64,000 nt of DNA. Origin: Streptomyces sp. Edi2 (GTDB lineage Bacteria; Actinomycetota; Actinomycetes; Streptomycetales; Streptomycetaceae). The notes under the pieces are model-generated. The model ran no database searches. It was given only the letters and a program-made list of their open reading frames with translations, and was not told the origin of the DNA. Both the position numbers and the translations under genes were made by a program. The stretch lies in contig NZ_JBEJGX010000003.1 in assembly GCF_040253635.1 (NCBI RefSeq), positions 4,427,501 through 4,491,500 on the forward strand, in the 5' to 3' direction. Each line of letters begins with the position of its first letter. The stretch's first letter is position 1. Below are positions 53,805 to 62,044 of the stretch, piece by piece.

Positions 53805-54994
53805 GGCCTGGCCTCCTCGGCGGAGCCGTCGGCGCCCGCGGTGTCCTCGGTGTATCCGTTGGCCTCGGCGTCCAGCTCGGCACGCAACAGCGCTGCCTGG
53901 GCGCGCAGTTGGCCGGTCTGCTCGGCGAAAACGTGGGTGAACAGGTCCATCGGGTCCAGCTCCGGGTCGGCGTTCATCCGCTCCCGGAGGCCGGCCGCCA
54001 GCTGCTCGGCGCCGTCCCGGGTGGCGGCGACGAACTCATCGGTGAGCAGATCGCGGGCCGTCAGCTCGTGCTCCAGAAGGGCTATCGGGTCGTGCGACCG
54101 CCAGGTCTCGACCTCGGTATCGCTGCGGTAGCGGGTGGCGTCGTCGGCGTTGGTGTGCGCCTCGATGCGGTAGGTGACGGCCTCGACCAGCGTGGGACCG
54201 CCGCCCCTGCGGGCCCGCTGCACTGCTTCGGTGAGCACCTCGTGCATGGCGGGCGCGTCATTGCCGTCGACCAGGCGGCCCGGCATGCCGTATCCGACCG
54301 CCTTGTGGGCCAGGGACGGCGCGGCGGTCTGCTTGGCGAGCGGCACCGAGATCGCGAAGCCGTTGTTCTGGACGAGGAAGACCACCGGCGCCTGCCAGAC
54401 CGCCGCGAAATTCAGCGCCTCGTGGAAGTCGCCCTCGCTCGTGCCGCCGTCACCCACCATGGCCAGCGCCACCACTTCGTCGCCCTTGAGGCGGGCCGCG
54501 TGCGCCAGGCCCACGGCATGCGGGAGCTGGGTGGCGAGCGGGGTGCACAGGGGGGCGATGCGGTGTTCGTGCGGGTCGTATCCGTTGTGCCAGTCGCCGC
54601 GCAGCAGGGTGAGCGCCTGTACGGGGTCGAGGCCGCGGGCCACGGCGGCGAGGGTGTCGCGGTAGCTGGGGAAGAGCCAGTCCCGGTCTTCGAGCGCCAG
54701 CGCCGCGGCGACCTCGCAGGCCTCCTGCCCCGTGGAGGACGGGTAGACCGCCAGACGTCCCTGCCGGGTCAGGGCAGTGGCCTGGGCGTTGTACCGGCGG
54801 CCGCGCACCAGCTGGACGTAGAGCCGGGTCAGCAGTCCGGAATCGAGCCGCGCCGCGGCGTCCGTACCCAGGAGGCGGTACGGCTCCTCATCGGGCAGGA
54901 GGGGCGCGGGATCGACGCGCGGACGCCAGGCGGGCGGGGGGCCGGCCAGGCTGCTCTTCTTCCTGCTGCTGCCGGGCTGCTCAAGGACCGTCAT
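53801..54994 (-). CDS. bkdA: Branched-chain 2-oxoacid dehydrogenase E1 alpha, cluster 2
   Basis: 397 residues; ATG at 54994 with GAGGAGG 8 bp upstream (a GTG at 55003 lies within that site). Thiamine diphosphate motif MVGDGGTSEGDFHEALNFA ... LVQNNGFAISVP, YPSSTGQEACEVAAALALE and YRIEAHTNADDATRYR. It has no basic tail, unlike the cluster 1 subunit. Its promoter carries a PaaR-like operator and a TTNTCCACAGGC element. Divergent from the Lrp-type regulator. Confidence 0.95.
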   Translation of the reverse strand: MTVLEQPGSSRKKSSLAGPPPAWRPRVDPAPLLPDEEPYRLLGTDAAARLDSGLLTRLYVQLVRGRRYNAQATALTRQGRLAVYPSSTGQEACEVAAALALEDRDWLFPSYRDTLAAVARGLDPVQALTLLRGDWHNGYDPHEHRIAPLCTPLATQLPHAVGLAHAARLKGDEVVALAMVGDGGTSEGDFHEALNFAAVWQAPVVFLVQNNGFAISVPLAKQTAAPSLAHKAVGYGMPGRLVDGNDAPAMHEVLTEAVQRARRGGGPTLVEAVTYRIEAHTNADDATRYRSDTEVETWRSHDPIALLEHELTARDLLTDEFVAATRDGAEQLAAGLRERMNADPELDPMDLFTHVFAEQTGQLRAQAALLRAELDAEANGYTEDTAGADGSAEEARP

Positions 54995-55104
54995 GCCGAG
55001 CACCTCCTCGGATCGAAGGGGGTGGCGCGATGCGCCTCATGTGGGTGGTGGGCGAACGGCGGGTGGGCAGGATGGAATCGGCCAGGGCGGGTACGCCCTG
55101 CCCT

Positions 55105-55118
55105 ACCGATTGTTCGGT
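55105..55118. promoter_or_regulatory. PaaR-like palindromic operator in the bkd cluster 2 / bkdR promoter
   Basis: ACCGATTGTTCGGT matches the ACCGNNCGNNCGGT core with one change in the centre (TG for CG). It lies 110 bp upstream of the E1 alpha start and about 100 bp upstream of the Lrp gene. Confidence 0.65.
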
Positions 55119-55149
55119 CGTTGATGCATTTTGGCTACAGGCGCACTCA

Positions 55150-55161
55150 GCCTGTGGACAA
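55150..55161 (-). promoter_or_regulatory. TTNTCCACAGGC element (DnaA-box-like) upstream of bkd cluster 2
   Basis: TTGTCCACAGGC on the minus strand contains a perfect Streptomyces-type DnaA box, TTGTCCACA. A second, one-mismatch box TTCTCCACA sits at 55166-55174 on the plus strand. The element is 31 bp upstream of the operator at 55105-55118. Confidence 0.65.
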
Positions 55162-55219
55162 ACGGTTCTCCACAGCTTGAGATGAAGACAGGGCGTCCAC
55201 AAAGGGGAGGCGGGACCAT

Positions 55220-55798
55220 ATGCCGGGCGAACAGATGGCCAATTCCGACGGGCAGCCGCCCGCACCACCCGCCGCCGGCCCGCCGGCACCCGCACCACCG
55301 GCGTCACCCGCCCCGGCACCGACCCCGGCACCGGCGCCAGCCCCGGCCGCACGCCCGCTGGACACCATCGACCGTTCCATCCTGCGCATGCTGCAGACCG
55401 ACGGCAGGGCCTCGATACGCTCCGTGGCCGAGCGGGTGCACGTCTCGCGCGCCAACGCCTACGCCCGGATCAACCGGCTGATCGACGACGGCGTGATCCG
55501 CGGCTTCAGCGCCCTCATCGACCAGGAACGCGCAGGTCAGGGCGCTTCCGCATATATCACACTAAAGATCGTGCAGAACTCCTGGCGGACCGTGCGCAAG
55601 CAGCTCACGGCGCTGCCGGGGGCCACCCACATCGCGCTGGTCAGCGGCGATTTCGATGTGCTGCTGCTCGTCCACACCAAGGACAACCGCGAGCTGCGGG
55701 AGCTGGTCCTCACCCGTATCCAGTCGATACCGGAAGTGCTCAGCACCCGCACCCTGCTGGTCTTCGAGGAGACCAACCTGGGGCCCGAGGAAGACTGA
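55220..55798 (+). CDS. bkdR: Lrp/AsnC family regulator (BkdR-type)
   Basis: 192 residues, ATG at 55220 with GGGGAGG upstream. A Pro/Ala tail (about 1-47) precedes the Lrp winged helix (about 48-100: LDTIDRSILRMLQTDGRASIRSVAERVHVSRANAYARINRL) and a C-terminal RAM ligand domain (about 115-185). Divergent from bkd cluster 2, the classical arrangement of BkdR regulators in streptomycetes, so it very probably controls that operon in response to branched-chain amino acids. Confidence 0.9.
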   Translation: MPGEQMANSDGQPPAPPAAGPPAPAPPASPAPAPTPAPAPAPAARPLDTIDRSILRMLQTDGRASIRSVAERVHVSRANAYARINRLIDDGVIRGFSALIDQERAGQGASAYITLKIVQNSWRTVRKQLTALPGATHIALVSGDFDVLLLVHTKDNRELRELVLTRIQSIPEVLSTRTLLVFEETNLGPEED

Positions 55799-55913
55799 CC
55801 CACCCCGGGCGCCAGGCACCGGCGCAGAGCAGGGATCCCGCAGCGCAGGGCTTGCGCAGAGCAGGGACCCCGCAGAAGCAGGACTTCCGCAGGTCAGGCC
55901 TGCCTTGCGCAGA

Positions 55914-56504
55914 TCAGGCCTTGCGCAGCCCCGCGAACGCCGTCCGCACCACGGCCTCGGCGACCTCGTCACGGCTCACCGCGCCGCCCCGCCCCGGCCG
56001 GTACCACTCCACAATCGAGTTGATCATGCCGAAGAGCAGCCGGGTGGCCAGCCGGATGTCCACGTCGTCCCGGAGGTCACCGTCGGCGGCGGCCTGCTTG
56101 AGCAGGTCGGAGACCTCGTGGTCGAACTCTCTGCGGCGCTCCATGGCCCACCGCTCGGCTTCCGTATTTCCGCGCACCCGCAACAGCAGCGTCACGTAAG
56201 GCAGTTCGTCCATCAGCACCTCGGCCACGCGCCGGGTGACATGCTCCAGCCGCTCGATCGCCCGCCCCCGGAGGGCGCCCGGCTCCTCCAGCACACCGAA
56301 CAGCCCGTCCAGGGCGCGGCTTATGGCGCGGCGCAGCAGCTCTTCCTTGCTGCGGACATGGTGGTAGATCGAGGACTTCGAGATGCCTGCCGCTTGGGAA
56401 AGGTGCTCCATGGACGTGCCGTCGTAGCCGCGCTCGATGAACACCTCGACGGCGACCGCGAGCAGCGAATCGGGCGTATAGGTGTCGCGCTTGGCCATGG
56501 TCAT
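55914..56504 (-). CDS. TetR family regulator, probable PaaR-type repressor
   Basis: 196 residues; ATG at 56504 (MTMAKRDTYTPDSLL) or 56498, 11 bp after the dehydrogenase stop, so cotranscribed with it. Helix-turn-helix at about 25-60 (TSMEHLSQAAGISKSSIYHHVRSKEELLRRA). The ligand domain (about 70-195) is of the TetR C-terminal type in actinobacterial acyl-CoA catabolism regulators. The PaaR-like operators at 55105, 58086 and 62841 are probable targets; a phenylacetyl-CoA type effector is inferred from the neighbours. Confidence 0.88.
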   Translation of the reverse strand: MTMAKRDTYTPDSLLAVAVEVFIERGYDGTSMEHLSQAAGISKSSIYHHVRSKEELLRRAISRALDGLFGVLEEPGALRGRAIERLEHVTRRVAEVLMDELPYVTLLLRVRGNTEAERWAMERRREFDHEVSDLLKQAAADGDLRDDVDIRLATRLLFGMINSIVEWYRPGRGGAVSRDEVAEAVVRTAFAGLRKA

Positions 56505-56515
56505 GATTAGAGCAC

Positions 56516-58027
56516 CTATTCCTCGAGGTCCGCACGGCGCCGTAGCGCCCAGGACGGTACATAGCGTCCGCTGGCGTGCCGGTGGTGCATCGAGTCCAGC
56601 AGATCCCACACCCACCGGGCACCGAGCCGTTCGACCCACTCCATGGGGCCGCCGGGGTAGTTCACGCCCAGCCGCATGGCCGTGTCGATGTCCTCGGGAC
56701 TCGCGACCCCGCGTGCCGCCGCATCCACGGCGAAATCGATGATCATCGCGATCGTCCTGGCGACGATCATCCCCGGTACGTCCTCGATGACGCTGACCTG
56801 CTTGCCGAGGGCCTGGAACAGCCCGACCGCCTCGGCGAGGTCCGCCTCGGAGACCGCCGCCGAGGCCGCCAGGGCAATACGGGGGGCGGCGCGGTAGTCC
56901 AGGGAGAGGTCGAAGCGGATGTCCTTCCCGTGGGCGTTCGACGTGGCCGGACAGCCGTTGGTCAGCGCCAGGCAGGCCCCGCCGGGCAGCCGCAGGAAGC
57001 CCTCCGGCTCCCCCGGTGTCCGGTCCCGGGTGACCTTGATGCCCGCCTCCTCGATGAGCTCGCGCAGCACCACCGCGGGGCCGGGCAGCGTCCCGTGCAG
57101 GCCCACGGACGCCGGCGCCGGGCAGGGCTCCGCGGTCCGCGGTTCGGGCCGGCGGGCACCCTCGGAGTAGTCGAACCATCCCCGGCCCGCCTTGCGGCCG
57201 TGCAGCCCGGACTCGACCAGCCGGCGCTGCGCCAGGGAGGGGGTGAACTTCGGGTCCTGGAAGAAGGCCTGCCACACGGAGTGGGTGACCGCCTCGTTCA
57301 CGTCCTGCCCGATGAGGTCGGTCAGTTCGAAGGGCCCCATCGCGAAGCCGGTGCCGTCGCGCAGCACCGCATCGATGGTGGCCGGGTCGGCGGCTCGCTC
57401 CTCGTAGGCACGCAGGGCTTCGGCGTAGAAGGGGCGGGCGATGCGGTTGACCACGAAACCGGGGGTGTCCGTACAGCGCACCGGCTTCTTGCCCCAGGCC
57501 GCGGCGGTGTCGTACGCGGTGGTGGTGGCGGCCTCGTCGGTGGCGAAGCCGCTGATCACCTCGACCAGGGGGAGCAGCGGCGCGGGGTTGAAGAAGTGCA
57601 TGCCCACACAGCGGCCGGGGTGGCGCAGCCGGCCCGCGACCGCGGTCACGGACAGCGAGGAGGTGTTGGTGGCCAGCAGGCAGCCGGCCGCCACGATGTC
57701 CTCCAGGGCGGCGAAGAGCTCCTGCTTGGCGGGCAGTTGTTCCAGGATCGCCTCGATGACCAGTGCGGCGTCGGCCAGCTCCGGAAGGGCGGTGGCGGCG
57801 GCGAGGCGCCCGCGGGCGGCATCCCGCTCGTCCGCCGTGATCCGGCCCTTTTCGACCAGCCGGTCCAGCCGTCCCACGATCGCCTCAGCGGCTTGTCCGG
57901 CCCGCCCGGGGGCGGTGTCATAGAGGCGTACGCGATGGCCGGCGACCAGCGCCACCTGCGCGATGCCCTGCCCCATGGTGCCGGTGCCCACCACTGCCAC
58001 GGTGCTGCTGGTTGCGAGAGCCGTCAT
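56516..58027 (-). CDS. 3-hydroxyacyl-CoA dehydrogenase (PaaH/HbdA type)
   Basis: 503 residues; ATG at 58027 with GGGGAGGAA upstream. N-terminal NAD-binding Rossmann fold (VAVVGTGTMGQGIAQVALVAG, about 9-29), the HAD catalytic motif (CVGMHFFNPAPLLPLVEVI, His about 141), KKPVRCTDTPGFVVNRI, and two C-terminal helical domains (SGLHGRKAGRGWFDYSE and PEDIDTAMRLGVNYPGGPMEW). The two-domain length and divergence from paaN fit PaaH, which oxidises 3-hydroxyadipyl-CoA in phenylacetate degradation. Confidence 0.93.
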   Translation of the reverse strand: MTALATSSTVAVVGTGTMGQGIAQVALVAGHRVRLYDTAPGRAGQAAEAIVGRLDRLVEKGRITADERDAARGRLAAATALPELADAALVIEAILEQLPAKQELFAALEDIVAAGCLLATNTSSLSVTAVAGRLRHPGRCVGMHFFNPAPLLPLVEVISGFATDEAATTTAYDTAAAWGKKPVRCTDTPGFVVNRIARPFYAEALRAYEERAADPATIDAVLRDGTGFAMGPFELTDLIGQDVNEAVTHSVWQAFFQDPKFTPSLAQRRLVESGLHGRKAGRGWFDYSEGARRPEPRTAEPCPAPASVGLHGTLPGPAVVLRELIEEAGIKVTRDRTPGEPEGFLRLPGGACLALTNGCPATSNAHGKDIRFDLSLDYRAAPRIALAASAAVSEADLAEAVGLFQALGKQVSVIEDVPGMIVARTIAMIIDFAVDAAARGVASPEDIDTAMRLGVNYPGGPMEWVERLGARWVWDLLDSMHHRHASGRYVPSWALRRRADLEE

Positions 58028-58052
58028 GCCAGCTGATTCCTCCCCGACCGAC

Positions 58053-58064
58053 TTTTCCACAGGC
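58053..58064 (+). promoter_or_regulatory. TTNTCCACAGGC element upstream of paaN
   Basis: TTTTCCACAGGC, 21 bp before the operator at 58086-58099. The first nine bases match a DnaA box with one change. Confidence 0.6.
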
Positions 58065-58085
58065 CGGCCGAGCCCTCTTGCCCCG

Positions 58086-58099
58086 ACCGATCGTTCGGT
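58086..58099. promoter_or_regulatory. PaaR-like operator between the dehydrogenase and paaN
   Basis: ACCGATCGTTCGGT, a full match to ACCGNNCGNNCGGT. It serves the divergent dehydrogenase-TetR operon (so likely autoregulation) and paaN. A TTGCCC/TACTCT pair at 58079-58105 would bracket it as -35 and -10. Confidence 0.8.
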
Positions 58100-58175
58100 T
58101 ACTCTAACTCCGTTGCCCTGTCCGCTCCCAGCCCCTATCCGCTTTCCGCCCAGCTCGACGAGGAGTTGGTCATCG

Positions 58176-59858
58176 ATGGCCGCCGAAATGACCGCAGCGC
58201 AGTTGATCGAGAAGCACCGCCCGACCCTCGACCAGGCGCTGGAGGCGATCCGCACCCGCGCGTACTGGTCCCCGCACCCCGAGCACCCGAAGGCGTACGG
58301 CGAGAGCGCCGCACCTGACGGGCTGGCCGCCTTCGAGGCCCTGCGCGGCCGCCGGTTCGAGCTCGACCAGCCCGGCACGGACGACTGGACCGGTGAGGAA
58401 GTCTCGCCGTACGGCCTGAAGTTGGACATCAGCTATCCGCACCCCGATGTGGACGTGCTGCTGCCGGCCATGCGTGCCGCGCTCCCCGCCTGGCGGGATG
58501 CAGGACCCGAGACGCGCGCGGCGGTGTGTCTGGAGATCCTGGCCCGGATCAGCGCCCGGACCCATGAGTTCGCGCAGGCGGTGATGCACACCAGCGGCCA
58601 GGCCTTCATGATGGCGTTCCAGGCGGGCGGCCCGCATGCCCAGGACCGCGGTCTGGAAGCGGTGGCCTATGCCTACGCCGAGCAGGCCCGCATCCCGGAG
58701 CAGGCGCCGTGGTCCAAGCCGCAGGGCAAGCGCGACCCGCTCGAGCTGTCCAAGAGCTTCACGGCCGTGCCGCGCGGCGTCGCCCTGATGATCGGCTGCA
58801 ACACCTTCCCGACGTGGAACGGCTATCCGGGCCTGTTCGCCTCCCTGGCGACCGGCAACCCGGTGCTGGTCAAGCCGCATCCGCGCGCCGTGCTGCCGCT
58901 GGCCCTGACCGTCAAGGTGGCCCGCGAGGTGCTCACCGAGGCCGGCTTCCCCGCCGACCTGGTCTGCCTGGCCGTGGACAGGCCGGACGAGGGTCTGGCC
59001 AAGACGCTGGCCGTCCGCCCCGAGGTCCGCATCATCGACTACACCGGCTCGACCGCCTTCGGCGACTGGCTGGAGACGCACGCCCGGCAGGCGCAGGTCT
59101 TCACGGAGAAGGCCGGCGTCAACACCGTCGTCATCGAATCCACCGATGACTACAAGGGCATGCTCGGCAACCTCGCCTTCTCGCTGTCGCTCTACAGCGG
59201 CCAGATGTGCACCACTCCGCAGAATCTGCTGATCCCGCGCGACGGCATCACCACGGACGCCGGCCAAAAGTCGTACGACGAGGTGGTCAGCGACCTCGCG
59301 GGCGCGGTGAGCGGCCTGCTGGGCGACGACGCACGGGCCAACGCCCTACTGGGCGCCATCGTCAATCCGCAGGTCAAGGAGCGGGTCGACGCGGCGGCCG
59401 GGCTCGGCGAGGTGGCCCTGGCCTCCCGTGAGGTGCCCAACACCGAGTTCCCCGGCGCCACGGTCCGCACGCCGGTGATCGTCAAGCTGGACGGCGCCAA
59501 GCCGGACTCCGAGGCGGCCTATCTTTCGGAGTGCTTCGGCCCGGTGTCCTTCGCGGTGGCCGTCGATTCCGCGGCCGGCGCGGTGGATCTGCTGCGGCGC
59601 ACGGTCCGTGAGAAGGGCGCCATGACGGTCGGCGCGTACACCACCTCCGCCGAGGTCGAGCAGCTGGTGGAGGAGGCCTGCCTGGAGGAGTGCGCCCAGC
59701 TGTCACTGAATCTGACCGGCGGGGTCTATGTGAACCAGACCGCGGCGTTCTCGGACTTCCACGGCTCGGGCGGCAATCCGGCGGCCAATGCGGCGCTGTG
59801 TGACGGCGCCTTCGTGGCCAACCGCTTCCGGACGGTGGAGGTGCGACGGCCGGCATGA
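58176..59858 (+). CDS. paaN: PaaN-family aldehyde dehydrogenase of phenylacetate degradation
   Basis: 560 residues, ATG at 58176 (MAAEMTAAQLIEKH) with GAGGAG upstream. An aldehyde dehydrogenase-fold protein of the actinobacterial PaaN type: VPRGVALMIGCNTFPTWNGYPG, ATGNPVLVKPHPRAVLPL, DYTGSTAFGDWLE, FTEKAGVNTVVIES and the catalytic-cysteine segment LYSGQMCTTPQN, ending in VYVNQTAAFSDFHGSGGNPAAN. It replaces the bifunctional PaaZ of E. coli and would oxidise the 3-oxo-5,6-dehydrosuberyl-CoA semialdehyde. The oxepin-CoA hydrolase domain of PaaZ is not present as a fused domain. Confidence 0.93.
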   Translation: MAAEMTAAQLIEKHRPTLDQALEAIRTRAYWSPHPEHPKAYGESAAPDGLAAFEALRGRRFELDQPGTDDWTGEEVSPYGLKLDISYPHPDVDVLLPAMRAALPAWRDAGPETRAAVCLEILARISARTHEFAQAVMHTSGQAFMMAFQAGGPHAQDRGLEAVAYAYAEQARIPEQAPWSKPQGKRDPLELSKSFTAVPRGVALMIGCNTFPTWNGYPGLFASLATGNPVLVKPHPRAVLPLALTVKVAREVLTEAGFPADLVCLAVDRPDEGLAKTLAVRPEVRIIDYTGSTAFGDWLETHARQAQVFTEKAGVNTVVIESTDDYKGMLGNLAFSLSLYSGQMCTTPQNLLIPRDGITTDAGQKSYDEVVSDLAGAVSGLLGDDARANALLGAIVNPQVKERVDAAAGLGEVALASREVPNTEFPGATVRTPVIVKLDGAKPDSEAAYLSECFGPVSFAVAVDSAAGAVDLLRRTVREKGAMTVGAYTTSAEVEQLVEEACLEECAQLSLNLTGGVYVNQTAAFSDFHGSGGNPAANAALCDGAFVANRFRTVEVRRPA

Positions 59859-59864
59859 CGGGTG

Positions 59865-59909
59865 CGGGTTCTTCCGGGTCCCGCGCCCTGGTGCGGGGCC
59901 CGGAACCCG
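59865..59909. terminator. Hairpin between paaN and the TrmH-type gene
   Basis: The arms CGGGTTC..TCCGGGTCCCGC and GCGGGGCCCGGAACCCG pair with two small bulges, between convergent genes. Confidence 0.7.
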
Positions 59910-59960
59910 GGATGTTCTCCCAGGCCCCGCGCCGGACACCCGGCGGTGCCCGGGGGGCCG

Positions 59961-60635
59961 TCAGCCGCCGTCCGGCCCCTCGATCCGCGCATGACGGCCG
60001 ATCCAGGCGTGCATCGCGATGGCGGCCGCGGCCCCCGCATTGATCGAGCGCGTCGAGCCGAACTGCGCGATCGAGCAGACCAGCGAAGCATGCCGGCGCG
60101 CCTCCTCGGTCAGCCCCGGCCCCTCCTGGCCGAACAGCAGCACACAGCGCCGCGGCAGCACGGTCGTCTCCAGCGGCACGGAACCGGGGAGATTGTCGAT
60201 CCCGATGATCGGCAGCTCCTCGGCCGCCGCCCAGGCGGTGAGGTCCGCGGTGTCCGGGTGGTGGCGGACGTGCTGGTAGCGGTCGGTCACCATCGCGCCG
60301 CGGCGGTTCCAGCGCCGCTGCCCGACGATATGGATCTCCTTGGCCAGGAACGCGTTCGCGGTCCGTACGACCGAGCCGATGTTGAAGTCGTGGCCCCAGT
60401 TCTCGACCGCCACATGGAAGTCATGGCGGCGGGTGTCGAGGTCGGCGACGATCGCCTCGCGCCTCCAGTAGCGGTAGTGGTCGACCACATTGCGGCGGTC
60501 ACCGTGCGCAAGCAGCTCGGGGTCCAGGCGGTCGTCCTGGGGCCAGGGCTCCGGATGCGGTCCGACGCCGATCGGGGTCCCGTACCCCTCGTCGTACTGA
60601 AGGGGCTCGTCGGGGGCGGTTTTCTCGCTGCTCAC
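59961..60635 (-). CDS. TrmH/SpoU family RNA methyltransferase
   Basis: 224 residues from a GTG at 60635, overlapping the HTTM stop by 4 bp (GTGA). The knotted SPOUT fold is visible: motif 1 NWGHDFNIGSVVRTANAFLAKEI (about 80), motif 2 VLLFGQEGPGLTEEA (about 168), motif 3 QFGSTRSINAGAAAAIAMHAW (about 195). It methylates a ribose 2'-OH in tRNA or rRNA; the target is not readable. The order with HTTM and DUF5819 genes is unexpected for an RNA-modifying enzyme. Confidence 0.92.
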   Translation of the reverse strand: MSSEKTAPDEPLQYDEGYGTPIGVGPHPEPWPQDDRLDPELLAHGDRRNVVDHYRYWRREAIVADLDTRRHDFHVAVENWGHDFNIGSVVRTANAFLAKEIHIVGQRRWNRRGAMVTDRYQHVRHHPDTADLTAWAAAEELPIIGIDNLPGSVPLETTVLPRRCVLLFGQEGPGLTEEARRHASLVCSIAQFGSTRSINAGAAAAIAMHAWIGRHARIEGPDGG

Positions 60636-62044
60636 CCTACGAGCGTATGGCCACCGCCGCCGTGCCCCGTACGGGCCTCCGGCTCGCCGCCCCCGGTCCC
60701 GTCGGCCGGCCGGGCCGCACCGCCGCGCGAAAAGAGCCGTTCGCGCAGGCCGGAGAGGCGCGCGGAGACCCAGTTCAGGAAGTTCGTCGGCAGAAAGACC
60801 GCGTCCGCGGTGATCATCGCGAGCGAGAAGAACGGCAGTCCGAGCAGGAACGCGATCGAAAGGTGCTCGCAGATCATCGCGACCAGCAGCACATTCTTCA
60901 GCCGGCGGTTGAAGACCGTGAACGGGAAGGCGACCTGCACCATCACCGTCCCGTAGGTGATCAGCATGACCATCACGCCGTTGCTGCCCAGCAGCTCGGA
61001 CAGGGCCGGCCAGGGGGAGAAGTAGTCCAGGTGCATCGGGTAGTAGACCGCGGTGCCGTCCTGCCAGCGTGAGCCCTGGATCTTGTACCAGCCGGCCGTG
61101 GCGTAGATCAGGCAGACCTCGACCATGATCACGAGCAGTGCGCCGTTGTGGGCGAGTTTGGTGAGGGTGTCCAGGACGGTGCGCGGCTCGCCGGGCGCGT
61201 AGCGCTGTACCGCCCACCACAGACCATGGGCCAGCCACAGGCCCCACAGCACCGGGCTCCAGCCGATGTGCGGGAACGGGCCGCCCTCGGTCCAGCCGAG
61301 GCCGTAGCTGCCGTTGAGCTGGGCGAGGGCCAGACCGAGGCCGAGCACGGCCCACAGGATGACGCCGGGCAGATCGCGGGAGGCTGCAGGTGCGCGCCCG
61401 GCTTCCTCCCCGCCGGAGGCGTACGCGGCGGCCGCTGCCCGCTTGGCACGGCGTGCGTCCAGCGACCAGACCTGCCCGCACCGGGTCAGCACGAGATACA
61501 TCGACATCAGGTGGATGACGTTGTCGCCGCCGTCGCCTATGAAGACGCTGCGGTTCTGCAGCGATATCACGCCCACCATGAACAGCACGGACATGGTGCG
61601 GGTGCGCCAGCCGAGCATCAGCAGCGCGGCGGCCACGACGGCGGCGAGGTAGACGCACTCGAACCAGCCGCGGCTGTCGGACCAGGGGAGTACCGAGAAG
61701 GCGTGGTTGCTGTCCAGGAGCCGGCGGGCCATGTCCAGGCTCCAGGGGCTGTCGGGCCCGTAGAGCACCGCGCGGTGCGGCCACTCCCGCAGCAGGAACA
61801 GCAGCCACGTCGCCGAGAAGCCGATCCGTATCACTGCGGTCTGGTACGGGGCCAGTGCACGGCTGGTGACCAGCCCGAAGCCGCGTCCGATGGCGCGCTC
61901 GATACGGGTCTCCTGGTAGGTGTCGGGCTCCGGGGGCGTCTGTGGTGCCTGGGCTTGCCGCGGTATGTCGGCCGGCTCCGTGGTGTGCGGGGCCTGCTGT
62001 TCGCTCGGCTTCTGCTGAGGCTGGTGGGGCGTAGGTGACGTCAC
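60632..62044 (-). CDS. HTTM-domain membrane protein (vitamin K-dependent carboxylase-like)
   Basis: 470 residues from a GTG at 62044 that overlaps the DUF5819 stop by 4 bp (GTGA). A Pro/Gln-rich tail (about 1-55) is followed by the horizontally transferred transmembrane domain (about 58-455): YQTAVIRIGFSATWLLFLLREW, LLMLGWRTRTMSVLFMVGVISLQNRSVFIGDGGDNVIHLMSMYLVL, CLIYATAGWYKIQGSRWQDGTAVYYPMHL, FPFTVFNRRLKNVLLVAMICEHLSIAFLLGL. HTTM occurs in gamma-glutamyl carboxylase, but bacterial members have no known reaction. Confidence 0.9.
   Translation of the reverse strand: MTSPTPHQPQQKPSEQQAPHTTEPADIPRQAQAPQTPPEPDTYQETRIERAIGRGFGLVTSRALAPYQTAVIRIGFSATWLLFLLREWPHRAVLYGPDSPWSLDMARRLLDSNHAFSVLPWSDSRGWFECVYLAAVVAAALLMLGWRTRTMSVLFMVGVISLQNRSVFIGDGGDNVIHLMSMYLVLTRCGQVWSLDARRAKRAAAAAYASGGEEAGRAPAASRDLPGVILWAVLGLGLALAQLNGSYGLGWTEGGPFPHIGWSPVLWGLWLAHGLWWAVQRYAPGEPRTVLDTLTKLAHNGALLVIMVEVCLIYATAGWYKIQGSRWQDGTAVYYPMHLDYFSPWPALSELLGSNGVMVMLITYGTVMVQVAFPFTVFNRRLKNVLLVAMICEHLSIAFLLGLPFFSLAMITADAVFLPTNFLNWVSARLSGLRERLFSRGGAARPADGTGGGEPEARTGHGGGGHTLVG

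Noticed and set aside
54040..56740. Frames extending upstream of the TetR and 3-hydroxyacyl-CoA dehydrogenase starts
   Set aside because: The extended parts are antisense or frame-shifted copies of neighbouring genes; internal ATG codons fit family lengths.
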